Shown piece by piece: positions 53,812 through 64,000 of a stretch of 64,000 nucleotides of DNA. This DNA comes from Trichinella spiralis (lineage: Eukaryota; Nematoda; Enoplea; Trichinellida; Trichinellidae): assembly GCA_000181795.3 (NCBI GenBank), contig CM012955.1, positions 13,443,290-13,507,289 on the forward strand. Direction: 5' to 3'. The position numbers and the translations under genes were made by a program. The notes beneath the pieces are model-generated. The model was not told where the DNA came from, ran no database searches, and saw nothing but the letters and a program-made list of their open reading frames with translations. Position 1 is the stretch's first letter. Every line of letters begins with the position of its first letter.

Positions 53812-55005
53812 TCAAGCAGCCGCAAATGCTTCTTTCGATGTTTCGTTTTCAAAAATAACCTCCGTCCTTCCCTGCACTTGACTAGATTCTGGCTCTTTAA
53901 CGCAGATCGAGTTCGACCTAGTCTGGCAGATGGATTCCGACCTCGACTGACGCCATTTCAGATAGCTCAACGAAGGCACTGAAAAAGCAAAGATAAGCAA
54001 CAATGGAGAACAAATTGAAATGAACAAAACAAAAGAAATATATTGATATGCAAATATCATACAATGTCCTTCTCCTTGCAAAAAGAGCAAAATTGCTTCA
54101 GTCACTTTTTCCGGCTTTTCTTCCAAAACCAAACCACTAGAGTCGGATACCTTGAATAGAAAGTGATTTCGTTGACTGTTGGTTTTTTCAAGTTTACAAA
54201 AGTGATAAATTGAAAAGAAAAAAAATTATGCTTTTTAAAATATTCATATACTTTCATCCAGTTGGATTTGGTCGGATCGAGTTTCGAGTTCAGCTCTACA
54301 GTGTCGTTGATGTGCGGCGATCCACTTCCAACTATTTGCAATACGGGACATCTGGAAAAGCAAAGCAATAAGAAAAATAAGTAGAAGAACAAAAACAGGC
54401 TAAAAGAAAATATATCTACTCAATGGTGGGTCCTTCACGTCGTATATTCAAATCTGTTCTTCTAAAAATAAAACCAACAGTAATAAATGCATTTTTAAAT
54501 TAGAATAAAATTCCCATGATCCGGTTGTGATTGATTACCTCAAATAAGACATAATAAACGCGGCCAAATTACGCGGATTATGCAATCGTGAAAAGTACTG
54601 CTTGTATGAGCTGACCAAATCGCTCGAATACTGATCCAAATTTCGCCCAAAATGATGCCACATCAAATAATCAATCGTCAATGAAGTCATGCCGCGATTT
54701 TTCAAATAATAAATATTCGCCTTCTGATAGCCCCACTCGATCCATCCAGGTGCTGTGCAAACGCAGTTGACTAAAATCAACGCGTCGACACGTTTCGCAT
54801 TCTTCAGCTGAAATTGCAATATTACTTTCATCATTTGCTTTTTCATCTTTACAAATTCACTTTCAAATATTATGAATATGGAAGAAAACAAAATACATAC
54901 CGCATAACGAGCTAAAACATTCGCCCCAACTCCAACGCCAAAACCGATGAACGTTTTCAACCTAGAAAATCATTTTTTTAATGTGAGAATACATTTTATC
55001 AATAA

Positions 55006-55036
<31 letters not shown>

Positions 55037-56858
55037 ATATACATATTGTTCGACTTGTTTACACATGCAACTAATTACTATATTCAAAAAAAATGGAGAA
55101 GAGAATAATAAATAGTTTCCGTCTTGTAATTCAATTGAAATGTTCAACAAAATGGAAAATATTTGCAAAAAATAAAATAATTTCCGTCAAAATCAGTAAC
55201 AATTTTAGTCTCTTCGCACAGTCAAAATTCTCACCCACCACACCCTCATCTGCTTGCAACTGTTGTTAGCTACTGCAAGTTGAAAACAAACAAACAAACA
55301 AAGAAACAAAAAGAAAAAACAACAACAACAAAAGAAAAGGAAAAATCAATTTTAATAATTGATGCGATCAAAACAAACTCTCCGCTTGTCTGAAAATCTA
55401 ATCGCATCAGAGGAACAAATTTGAAAAAGATTAAAAGCATTTTCAAAAATCAGAAACAGGAGGCAAACAACAAAGGGTGGAATTATAATTATAGCCAGTG
55501 ACACTGAGCTGATTTATCGCCATCAGTTCAAAAATGACCGAGGAAATTATTGAAATCAAGTGCAACAAATAGAATTATGAACTTTGAAAAAAAACAATAA
55601 ATTCAATCTTTTTATTATCATAAGCCAGTAAACCAATCCCTGTTGCTATTGGAACATTCTTGCCGTTGAAAAATGTCTCATATTAAAGCTGGCTTCGAAT
55701 AACTAGTGTATAAAATTATTGAATGCTAATCGCGGCAAAACATTTGCTCACAAACAAACACTTGCCTCGTCCTAAGCTGATGATGCTGAGAAAAAAAGTA
55801 AGAATAATTTATTGCCAATTGTATCAGAGCAAAAATATATAAATAATAAAACTAACACAACAACAACATAAAACCCCCTCAATAAACCTCTACCTCCCTC
55901 CATCCCTACCCCTCTCAAACTCCCACCCCCTCCAATCCATTTTAATCTTATTTATTACTATTATTACGTCATCGTTTTAATAAATAAAAGTAAACAATTT
56001 TTTCTTTCTTTCTGCATTTATTAATTATTCTTATCCATCGTTACTTATTTGGAACTAAAATGAATATACAATGGATGAAATTATTACTAGTATGATTATT
56101 ATCTTTTTTTTCTATATATATCAACCTCAAATGTGATTTGTGAACACAGCAACCTGCAACAACAGTGCCGTATTATCGAATGAAAGAAAAGCAGCATATT
56201 ATATTGCGTGAAATAAAACTAGCAACTAGTATTTATACAAAGAATGATTCAATTCACAATTTGCTTACTTGAAATGATCAACCACATTTTCGACCACAAC
56301 GGCCAGCTCGTCCATTGTGGGATAAATATAGCTGAAAATTAAAAAGGAAATAAATATACAATGCTCAGTTGTGGAAATTTGTTTTAGTATTATTATTATT
56401 ATTATTATTAGTTTTTAAATTTTAAACCAACTTCTCAGGCAATGGTTCAGCATCTTCCTCTTGGCCTGGTGCGTTGATGTGGTAGACGCAAAATTTTTCA
56501 CTAATTACCGACATCTCGCTGAAGTGGAAAAAGCTTTGAAAACAAGGATTGGCTAAAATATTTAAAAAAAAACAGATGAATTTATTGCAAAACAGACAAA
56601 TCGCCGCCACCGCCTACCGCTCAACCCCAAATCGTGAAACGTCACAATAGCCGGTTTCTTGCCGTCGCCAACTACATACACGCTCACCTTCCCAAATGCT
56701 GTATCCACCCGGACCTGACCGGAAAGAGAAATATTAAAAATTAATAATAAATATCTATTTGGCACTTTCACCTCTTCATAATCTTTGTGCGATTCAACTC
56801 CGGTAATAAGCAGAGTCGCTGGTGACAATTCCAATTTGCCCAATTCAACGTCGTCCAT
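53812..56858 (-). CDS. NDRG: NDRG family protein (N-myc downstream-regulated)
   Basis: Ten exons (56772-56858, 56618-56714, 56432-56552, 56269-56331, 54901-54961, 54539-54807, 54420-54461, 54252-54351, 54063-54150, 53812-53978) encode 364 residues. The protein has the NDRG alpha/beta-hydrolase fold without a catalytic triad. Landmarks in family order: VDTAFGKVSVYVVGDG, AIVTFHDLGLS, VYHINAPGQEEDAEPLP, YIYPTMDELA, TFIGFGVGVGANVLARYA, LILVNCVCTAPGWIEWGYQK, NPRNLAAFIMSYLRRRTDL and ELNSKLDPTKSNWMK. A Ser/Arg-rich C-terminus (LKWRQSRSESICQTRSNS) resembles the phosphorylated tail of vertebrate NDRGs. The family acts in stress response, lipid and vesicle trafficking. The last intron (53,979-54,062, 84 nt) has no stop in frame. 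The ATG lies about 30 bases after a good acceptor (TTTTGTTTCAG). A 1.3-kb intron separates exons four and five. Confidence 0.95.
55004..55038. repeat. (AAAT)n microsatellite in NDRG intron
   Basis: About nine AAAT units inside the 1.3-kb intron, close to the 5' end of exon 54901-54961 as read on the plus strand. Confidence 0.9.
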
Positions 56859-57744
56859 ATTTTTCTCTATTGGAAGCAAAATTCACTGAAACAAAAGAAA
56901 ATTTATTTTTCAAATAAAACTGTCCAAATTAATACTCAAATATTAAAATAATAAATTGCGACGGTTGTCTCATTTCAATTTGATACAAAAAATTGCATTA
57001 TAAAAACGAAGAATAATATTGCAAAAAGTTTGAATGCGTTTGCTTAGTTGTGTTGTGCTGTTCTTTTTTTTCGTCCTCTCTTCCAATGCAATAAATATAA
57101 TAATGTTGAAGAAAAAGTGGTGTGAAGAACAAAAATCATTCACAATCAAGTTGGCTGTTTCCAATTGGTGGTCAACCAGTAGAGGGAAGCGATGGAAAAA
57201 GCAATAAATCTTCAATTCGTCATTGTTATTTGTCTCAAGTTTATTACTTACCCGAAAATTAGCTAACAATAAAACACTGGAAGAAGAAGAAGAAAGAAAA
57301 GGAAAAAATCTATATCTGAAACATAGCATATACACTTAACAAACAGGGGTTGTCGCTCAATTAAATACATCAAAATATAGTGATAATAATTATAATAATG
57401 AAGGAGAAAAACAAAATTAATAATAAATCACTGCTTGTCGCAGCTGCTCAAAGAAGATTAACTTCAAGCTGATGATGGATAAATAAGAAAGAATATCATA
57501 TAAATAGGATAGAGGAATGGAAAAAATTTCTGCGTCGCGTTGCGTTACCGAACATGGCGTAAATGAGAGGGGGAACAATTATAAAAAAAGGCAAGTGATT
57601 TTGCCCTAACAAGTCGTGAAAGAATAGATATATTAGCGTGCAGACGCGACCGGCGATTGGTCAGAAAATAAGCCCGGCACGTTGACAAAAACAACAAGCC
57701 TGTCCAATATTGATCCTCAAGCTGACAAAAATGACCCAACGCGG

Positions 57745-57746
<2 letters not shown>

Positions 57747-57779
<33 letters not shown>
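57747..57779. repeat. (TA)n microsatellite
   Basis: About 16 uninterrupted units upstream of NDRG. Confidence 0.95.
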
Positions 57780-57783
<4 letters not shown>

Positions 57784-58562
57784 TTAGCTTCGCCTGGTGG
57801 AAGAGAAACATACAACCCGCTGAATGTGATCAAGTGAACAACAGCTTGGTGGAATTTTAAAAAATATTCCCAAATTATCCATCCAAAGCAGAATCTTCCA
57901 CCCAATCTCAACCCTGTACATAATACATAATATAATGGTGCTTAAATTTAAATACGAAAGAGAAAGAATGAAAAAAAACAATCCACAAATAAAGTTATTT
58001 TGTTTCTCATTACCCTCCGTAAAAAATACATAAAAAACGATAACAAAAGCACACTTGCTTTTGGTTGAAGAACAAGGGTCAGAGGAGGAGGTGGAGGAGG
58101 CTGGATCGAAATCAGATCGCAGTTCAAAGCTGCAAGCAATTAAACAAGGCAATGTGGAAAAAGAGAAGCACGCGTCTGGCTTGGTCGGGAGGAAATTTGC
58201 AAAAATTTATCGACCAAATTGGCCAGTCAAACGCGAACAAGTAGCAATTTTCGATTTTTGCAATATGCACAAACCAAATTCGTAAAGCAGAAACAACAGA
58301 GAACAGAACACCCGCCCGCCGTTGGAGCCATTGTGAGGGAAATAGCTGAAGCACAGAACACAGAACAGAAGCTGTGTTAGCGTAGATAATATTCAAAAAT
58401 TGGTGCTTAAATGAACAGAACAATGAAAACCGACCGTTTTCCAATTATACCCCTCTCTGCTTCCTTCTTCAAAATCAACACGTCAAATTTAATTAAACAA
58501 TGAATTACCATTTGCCAAGCAATTGCTTCGAAATCGAAACCATAAAAAATGTGCTATACTTG

Positions 58563-58588
58563 TATATATATATATATATATATATATT
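58563..58588. repeat. (TA)n microsatellite
   Basis: About 13 units, 0.8 kb from the previous one. Confidence 0.95.
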
Positions 58589-60090
58589 GAACAAAATAAT
58601 ACTACTAAAAGAAATAAATCACTTGAGGGGAAATTGAAAATTCTTTTCACGACTACAAACAAATTCTCTCTCTCTCTTTCTCTCTCCAAGCACAATAATA
58701 ATTTAATATAAATTTTGCCCTTTTTGTCAAACGAACAATCCTGATCAAATTCGCGAGCATTAATTAACAAAAGCAACATTAATTGCTATTATTCTTGATA
58801 AAAGTTGAAAAAAATTGATTTACAAATTTGCAACTCGGTAAATTGAACCAACTAATCAAATCACGTACATACAAATATTATACAGACATCTCGTTGTGCA
58901 CGAATGTATATCTTTATCTTTGATCGGATCATTTTTCATATTTTTATGAAGTGAATAAAAAACCAGAAAGAATATCAATCGTAAAGAAAAGCAACCCCAA
59001 ATTATGAAAAATACACTTGTCCAAAAGTGTAATTCAACAGATATTGCGTTCGAAAAAATGAAGAAAAAAAATTGAAGAACAATTCATCAACCATGATGGA
59101 TGGATGGTTTGGATGTTTTTTCAATATGTGAAAATTGAATTTTGAAATATCTCACATTTTGCAAATAAATATGGTTGTTGGCAGCACAGCGACAGCGGTG
59201 ACTGAATTCGAAATTGGAATGGAAAAAAATTAATCAGCTAAACGATTATAAATATATGAAAATTATCGTATAAATTCTCTGTCAACAGTAGAGAAAAATA
59301 CAAACCAACCCAAACCAAGCCGAGTGCAGAAAAGATTATTCAAAGACTGAGAGGGAGGGGGGCATTTTCATAAATGGAAAATTAACGCAAGTAAGTACAT
59401 ATGTGTATATATATACATGGCGCACGGGCGTAACGAAGGTAACGGTTCCAACTGAATAAATTACAGGTCGGTTAATTGATCAATAAATTTCGAACACGAC
59501 CAAGCGGAAGATGCGAATCATTTGCACTGTAATGATAAAAAAGAAAAGATATAAAATAAAGTCCCCAAAAACGCAAGCGGGCAATAATGGAAGTGGTAAT
59601 GAATGGACAATTTGGTCAAATGATATCGGCCGTGGGTGGGGTGCGTGCATTTTCACAGCGGACAATTGAATTCCAAAAGTGACAACTATTGTGATTTGAC
59701 CAACAAAGATGACCAAGAACATTAACATCACAATAATAAAACATCAAACTTGGATAAAGATTAATAATGATAATGATAATAAATAAAAATCAATCAACCA
59801 ATCAATCAGTACACTTCACCTCAACATTGGAAAAGCAAGCAACAGCACAAGCAGCGTAAGATAAGCGGATAGAAGCAGAAAGCAGCATGGCTGTTTAGGA
59901 GAAAGTAAAGCGCTCGCCCACTTAATGGCACTGGTCCACCGTCAAACAAGCAAAACTTGGGACCAATTTAGCAATTTCCCTTCCGCGTTGCCAACAGCCG
60001 CTACACAGCTGCAAGCGAGATGTCAAAAACCAAACAAGAGATCATCATTCACCAGTGCTGAAAGTGAAAGTTACAAATGCTCATATCAGA

Positions 60091-60114
60091 ACAACAACAA
60101 CAACAACAACAACA
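60091..60114. repeat. (CAA)n microsatellite
   Basis: Eight CAA units in non-coding sequence. A similar CAA run occurs at 39,348-39,370 in mGluR intron 1. Confidence 0.9.
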
Positions 60115-63100
60115 TTTGAATGGAAAACAATGCTTGACTTATAGACAACAAATCTACACTCCGTAAAGCATGTACGTACTGCAAAAATGCTCCCCAATCC
60201 CATTTTCTATCCTTAACAACAACTAATAAATTATACTGCTTAAAAAAATTAAAATATGCCAAACTTATCCTCAGGTAAAATTTTCTTTTGCAAAATGCAA
60301 TTTCTCCACTTGGTCTAAATTGAATTCAACACCGAAAGGAAAGCAACGCGTGGAATAAATAACATCAGTGACGTCGTCATTATTATTATGATGAAAATTT
60401 TCACGTCAACGAAAACTTCATCACACCAATAAATAAATAAATAAATAAACAAATAAATAACACACGTGCGCGCATGTTGTTCATGCATGGGAATTGAGAA
60501 AACCAACCAAATCAAAAAAATAACAACAACAACATCACGTTATTCCCATTTCCATCATCACTGAGTAGGGTGGTCTGGGATGACAAATTGGCAAGCTTTT
60601 AGCGGCTTGACTTTTAAATTCAAACGAGACAATTTGTCACCGGCTTGCAAACACACAAGTGCAAACGAAAGAGCAGATGCGGCCGGAAATTTTGGACGGT
60701 GGGAAAAAATCTGCCGTTCTCGTCGTCGATTCTGCTTCTCAACATTCTGCGCTTCACGTCCCAAGCTGAGAAGCAGGCAAGCTAACAAACAAAACAAACA
60801 AGTCGACACAAAACGCCATCGAAACATTCTGAAACGCAATCTCATATTTTCCAAATGGCAACTTATTTCAATTTTTTTCTTCGTCTTTCGCCATTCCATG
60901 TTTTTTTCTTGTTCTCCTCTCGCCTGCTTTATAAGCAGATCTGTTGTAGTATATTATAAGCAATGATGAAAACGATTGCGTGGAAAAATGTCCATTCAAT
61001 TCCATTTCAATGAACACAATTCTCTTAACACCAATTCATTTAACAAAAAATCATTGCATTATATATTTGGGAAAAAAAGAAGTTATATACGAACAAATGA
61101 TTTCATTTAATAATAATAATCATGCTGATGAAGTTTGGTGAAAATGAACAACAAAGAAAATCAAGTAAAAAATTTTCAAATCATAAAATGAATTGAGCTG
61201 TTTTTCAATGGAAAATGCTTTTTTTCAATCTCAAATTATGCGCAATCGACTTTTTCTCATTCGCGTGACTCACCGTGAACAAGCAAGAAGAACAAATCAA
61301 TCGAACAAACACAAATCTACACCGTAATGCGATGTTACTTTTTGCAAAAATATTACAATTATTATTAGCATCGATGGTTTGACAGGAGATGAGAAATAAC
61401 AAATCTATTCGCTGAATTGAACTGCATCACATACGAAAACAATTTACTCGATTGGTGTAGTTTGAAATTTTTTTTTATACCTTTTGCATCTTCTTTTTAT
61501 ATTCATTTCAAATTAATCACAATTTACAATTTTAATAATAGAAATGAAAAAAAACCTCAGTTTTCTTAAAAAAAATAATTCTGCCCTGAACTGAAAAAGC
61601 ATAATAAATAGATATAGATTGGCTTAGGAGTCAGTCAATCGGTCGATATACATGTCCACGCACAAGTATCCACATAACAATGTGAAATCAAAAAAGAAAT
61701 CCCCTCTTATAATGACATTTTTCCTATCATCAATATCATGCATCGATAACTATGGAAAAAATTAAACAGTTGTTTAAATAAAAATGAATACGAAAGTTTC
61801 AAATTTTCGCAGCCCGCGGAGAATTGACGCGTCCGTTTGCACCGTTTCAAAGCGGACACAAATCAAAATTATGCCTTCTCCAAATTTCTCAACTCTGAAT
61901 CATCTCGCATCATTATGACAGAATCGAAAAGTGAAAAGAATAAAAAAAACCATCCATTATTGTCAGTCGAGGATCAACAACGCTAGCGTTGTCTTCGACG
62001 GATTTACCAGATGCAGAGTCTGTTGGGAAAAGTTTCGAAACCAGTTGGTAAATAAGCGCGATTGATGCCAGTAGCAATGAATGAGAAAAAACAAAACCGC
62101 AAGCCACGAAAGTATACTTCTCTGCTCGACCACAACGAACACCTAATTTTACAATGCCAACCAAAGAGATTACCAAATTGTTCATTGTGCACCACCATTA
62201 ACCATAATCAATCAATACCTGCTCATCTAGTTCTTACTGTACAACTATCCTAATTCCATGTTGCAATGTGCAAGTGAAAATGTGAATGATAGGAGAATAG
62301 AAATCTTTGCAATGTGTTCATAATAAATAATACTTTACTAAAGATCAACTCCCTTTTTTGAAACTTCAATGCTATCTTAATGAAGAATTCATTGAAGAAG
62401 GGCTAGTTTATAAATTTAATTACCGATCCTTTACAATAATCAAATTCTTATTTGGATAAATGAAACAACATGCTCACGACTATCAATACCTAATCAAAAG
62501 TAATTTGACGAAAAAGCAAAAAAAGTATTATGTTAAAGCATGTGAAAAAATGCTATATTAAATTTATCGACTTACACACATAAAATGCAAATTCCTCGGT
62601 GAAATGACTTATTCTTGTATATGCGAACAATATACCTAAAAAAACACGAAATTTAGCATTTGCAATAATGCCACTATTTTCGGTTGACCTTGATTGCTTC
62701 TGATGAAATACTTTACTGTCTAGATATAACACTCTTGGAATAAAATTTATCTTTTAAATAAAGTTTAAAAATTTAATAAATGAATTAAAAAATAATACTA
62801 CTGAATTTACAATTACAATTATACTACACTTTATTGAACAATACAAAACATTTTCCACAGACTTATAAATATAAACGAATTGTTAAAATAAAATTTAAAA
62901 CATGAAAACAAAAACAGTATTTTTTAATACCTCAAAATTCTGGTAAAATGAAACAAACTGAATAACGTCGTTTCCCGTTATAATAGACAACAACAAAGAA
63001 AACAGGCCAACGCTGTCAAATAAACGTCAACAAAATTTGTCCACATTCGCTGAATACCCGCCATCCTAATTTACTTTACTGTATTACAGTATGAAGTTCA

Positions 63101-63358
63101 TTATCCTATTAAAAAATTACGAACGTTTTATGATAATAAAAAATTAAAATAATTTTCTTAAACAATTACCAAATAAAAAATTAAAAAAGCAAAAAACGAA
63201 ACTTATGATTATGAATTACTATATATAGATGAATTTTAAAGTGTAAAGAAAAGGCATGGATCAAAAATTTGAAATTTTGAAATTGTATTTTTAGAGAATA
63301 CTTCTATGAATTGATTAAAATAGTGCACAATCAGTAAGTGGCATGGTTTTACCGTTAA

Positions 63359-63746
63359 CCCTTTGATGGATTGTTGGCGTGTAGCCCACCCCAGGGGGTT
63401 TTCTTTTCGTCGCATTCTGTCAATTTTCATTTTTATAGTACTGTACTCAAGTTTGTAATTTGTTTCACGAATTTTAAAAAACTAAGGCCACACAAAGAAA
63501 AAAAAAGAAAAATGACGATTTTTTAACGAAAAATTTGTCGCATTTTTTGCCAATAAAAGGCTTTAAAATTATTAAAATTGAAAAACTTTGATACCATCAT
63601 GTACAGCATTCTTCGTACTATCCAATAAAACAAATTTCATAAAAATTGAACATACTTCCAGCTTTTTACACGTGCTTTTCTAAAGTGGGGTGGGCCACAC
63701 CCCAACAATCCGACAACGTACCTAACGCCAACAATCCATCAAAGAG
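63359..63746. mobile_element. piggyBac-like foldback element (MITE)
   Basis: The left end reads TTAA (63,355-63,358) followed by CCCTTTGATGGATTGTTGG. The right end carries the inverted copy CCAACAATCCATCAAAG (63,728-63,744). Sub-terminal segments GTAGCCCACCCCA and TGGGGTGGGCCACAC are also inverted. TTAA plus ends starting CCCTTT are typical of piggyBac transposons. At about 390 bp with no open frame it is non-autonomous. The right terminus has decayed (AAAGAG in place of AAAGGGTTAA), so the second TTAA is lost. Confidence 0.7.
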
Positions 63747-64000
63747 CCAAGAAAGCATCTAAAAATGTGTAGTATCGTGTATTTTTGATTTTTTGCATTA
63801 CATTCTTGACACAAAAGTTTTCAAATTGTCAATGTTTTATTGGAAATATTTAATTTTCATTTTAATTCATCACGTAGTAAAAGCAATTTAAGATTTACCC
63901 TGAAATTTCATTGTAAACATTATTGTTAGCGGCAAAACCGTCCTCGCCTGTGAGCTAGTGGATTGCAATTTTTATTCGGCGGTAGGTCAAATCAACAATG

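Larger units (their letters stand above)
56859..63358. other. Long AT-rich region without a convincing gene
   Basis: About 6.5 kb upstream of NDRG. It may contain untranslated leader exons or regulatory DNA of NDRG, because an acceptor sits just before the NDRG start. Microsatellites mark it: (TA)n at 57,747-57,779 and 58,563-58,588, (CT)n near 58,663-58,686, (CAA)n at 60,091-60,114 and (AAAT)n near 60,430-60,460. Patches at 59,880-60,060, 60,560-60,800 and 61,980-62,200 are less AT-rich, but I could not build multi-exon models there. Confidence 0.5.

Noticed and set aside
58055-58285. 76-codon plus-strand frame starting MLLVEEQGSEEEVEE
   Set aside because: The acidic start is a translated GAG/GGA-rich simple sequence. 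No supporting signals are present.
60580-60966. 128-codon plus-strand frame
   Set aside because: Its composition is basic and random-looking, and no splice sites or family motifs are present.
61913-62185. 90-codon minus-strand frame with a hydrophobic segment
   Set aside because: It contains a plausible membrane helix (SHSLLLASIALIYQLVSKLF), but I found no flanking exons and no family match. It could still be a real small gene.

Overview
The window is AT-rich animal nuclear DNA with intron-split genes (GT-AG introns mostly 40-100 nt), not prokaryotic. The gene set is a bilaterian one: a Rab27 GTPase, a metabotropic glutamate receptor, nicalin, DCAF11, NDRG, NOA1, alanine aminotransferase and mitochondrial glycerol-3-phosphate dehydrogenase. 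Small exons, very short introns and 3' splice sites a few bases upstream of several start codons (as expected for spliced-leader addition) suggest a nematode, perhaps a clade I (Trichinella-like) worm. That placement is inference.

Layout. 1-15,500 is a repeat-rich accessory region. It holds a foldback element, a GC-rich structured island, a hAT transposase remnant, arms of a diverged satellite with a period of about 341 bp, and two nearly identical 1.8-kb direct repeats flanking a small membrane-protein gene. 15,500-29,200 carries five minus-strand genes: a TMEM223-like protein, NOA1, DCAF11/WDR23, an unidentified protein and Rab27. 30,200-34,030 is the only plus-strand gene, mitochondrial GPD2, tail-to-tail with a group-I-like mGluR (34,263-40,647). 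Nicalin, alanine aminotransferase and NDRG follow on the minus strand to 56,858. The last 7 kb is AT-rich, without a convincing gene, and has a piggyBac-like foldback element near the end.

I joined the exons by hand. Eight gene models (TMEM223-like, NOA1, Rab27, GPD2, mGluR, nicalin, ALT, NDRG) keep an open frame from an ATG to a stop at every junction. All but the TMEM223-like model are close to the usual family length as far as I can judge. The genes do not form one pathway. Several products are mitochondrial (NOA1, GPD2, probably TMEM223-like and ALT). The mGluR and Rab27 belong to signalling and regulated secretion. Nicalin is an ER membrane protein known to regulate receptor assembly in worms.

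I found no clearly new multi-gene system. The items most worth a second look are the GC-rich structured island, the duplicated block with its lineage-specific gene, a 12-nt intron-like sequence in the unidentified gene, a non-AG acceptor in GPD2 and conservative changes at ligand-binding positions of the mGluR.
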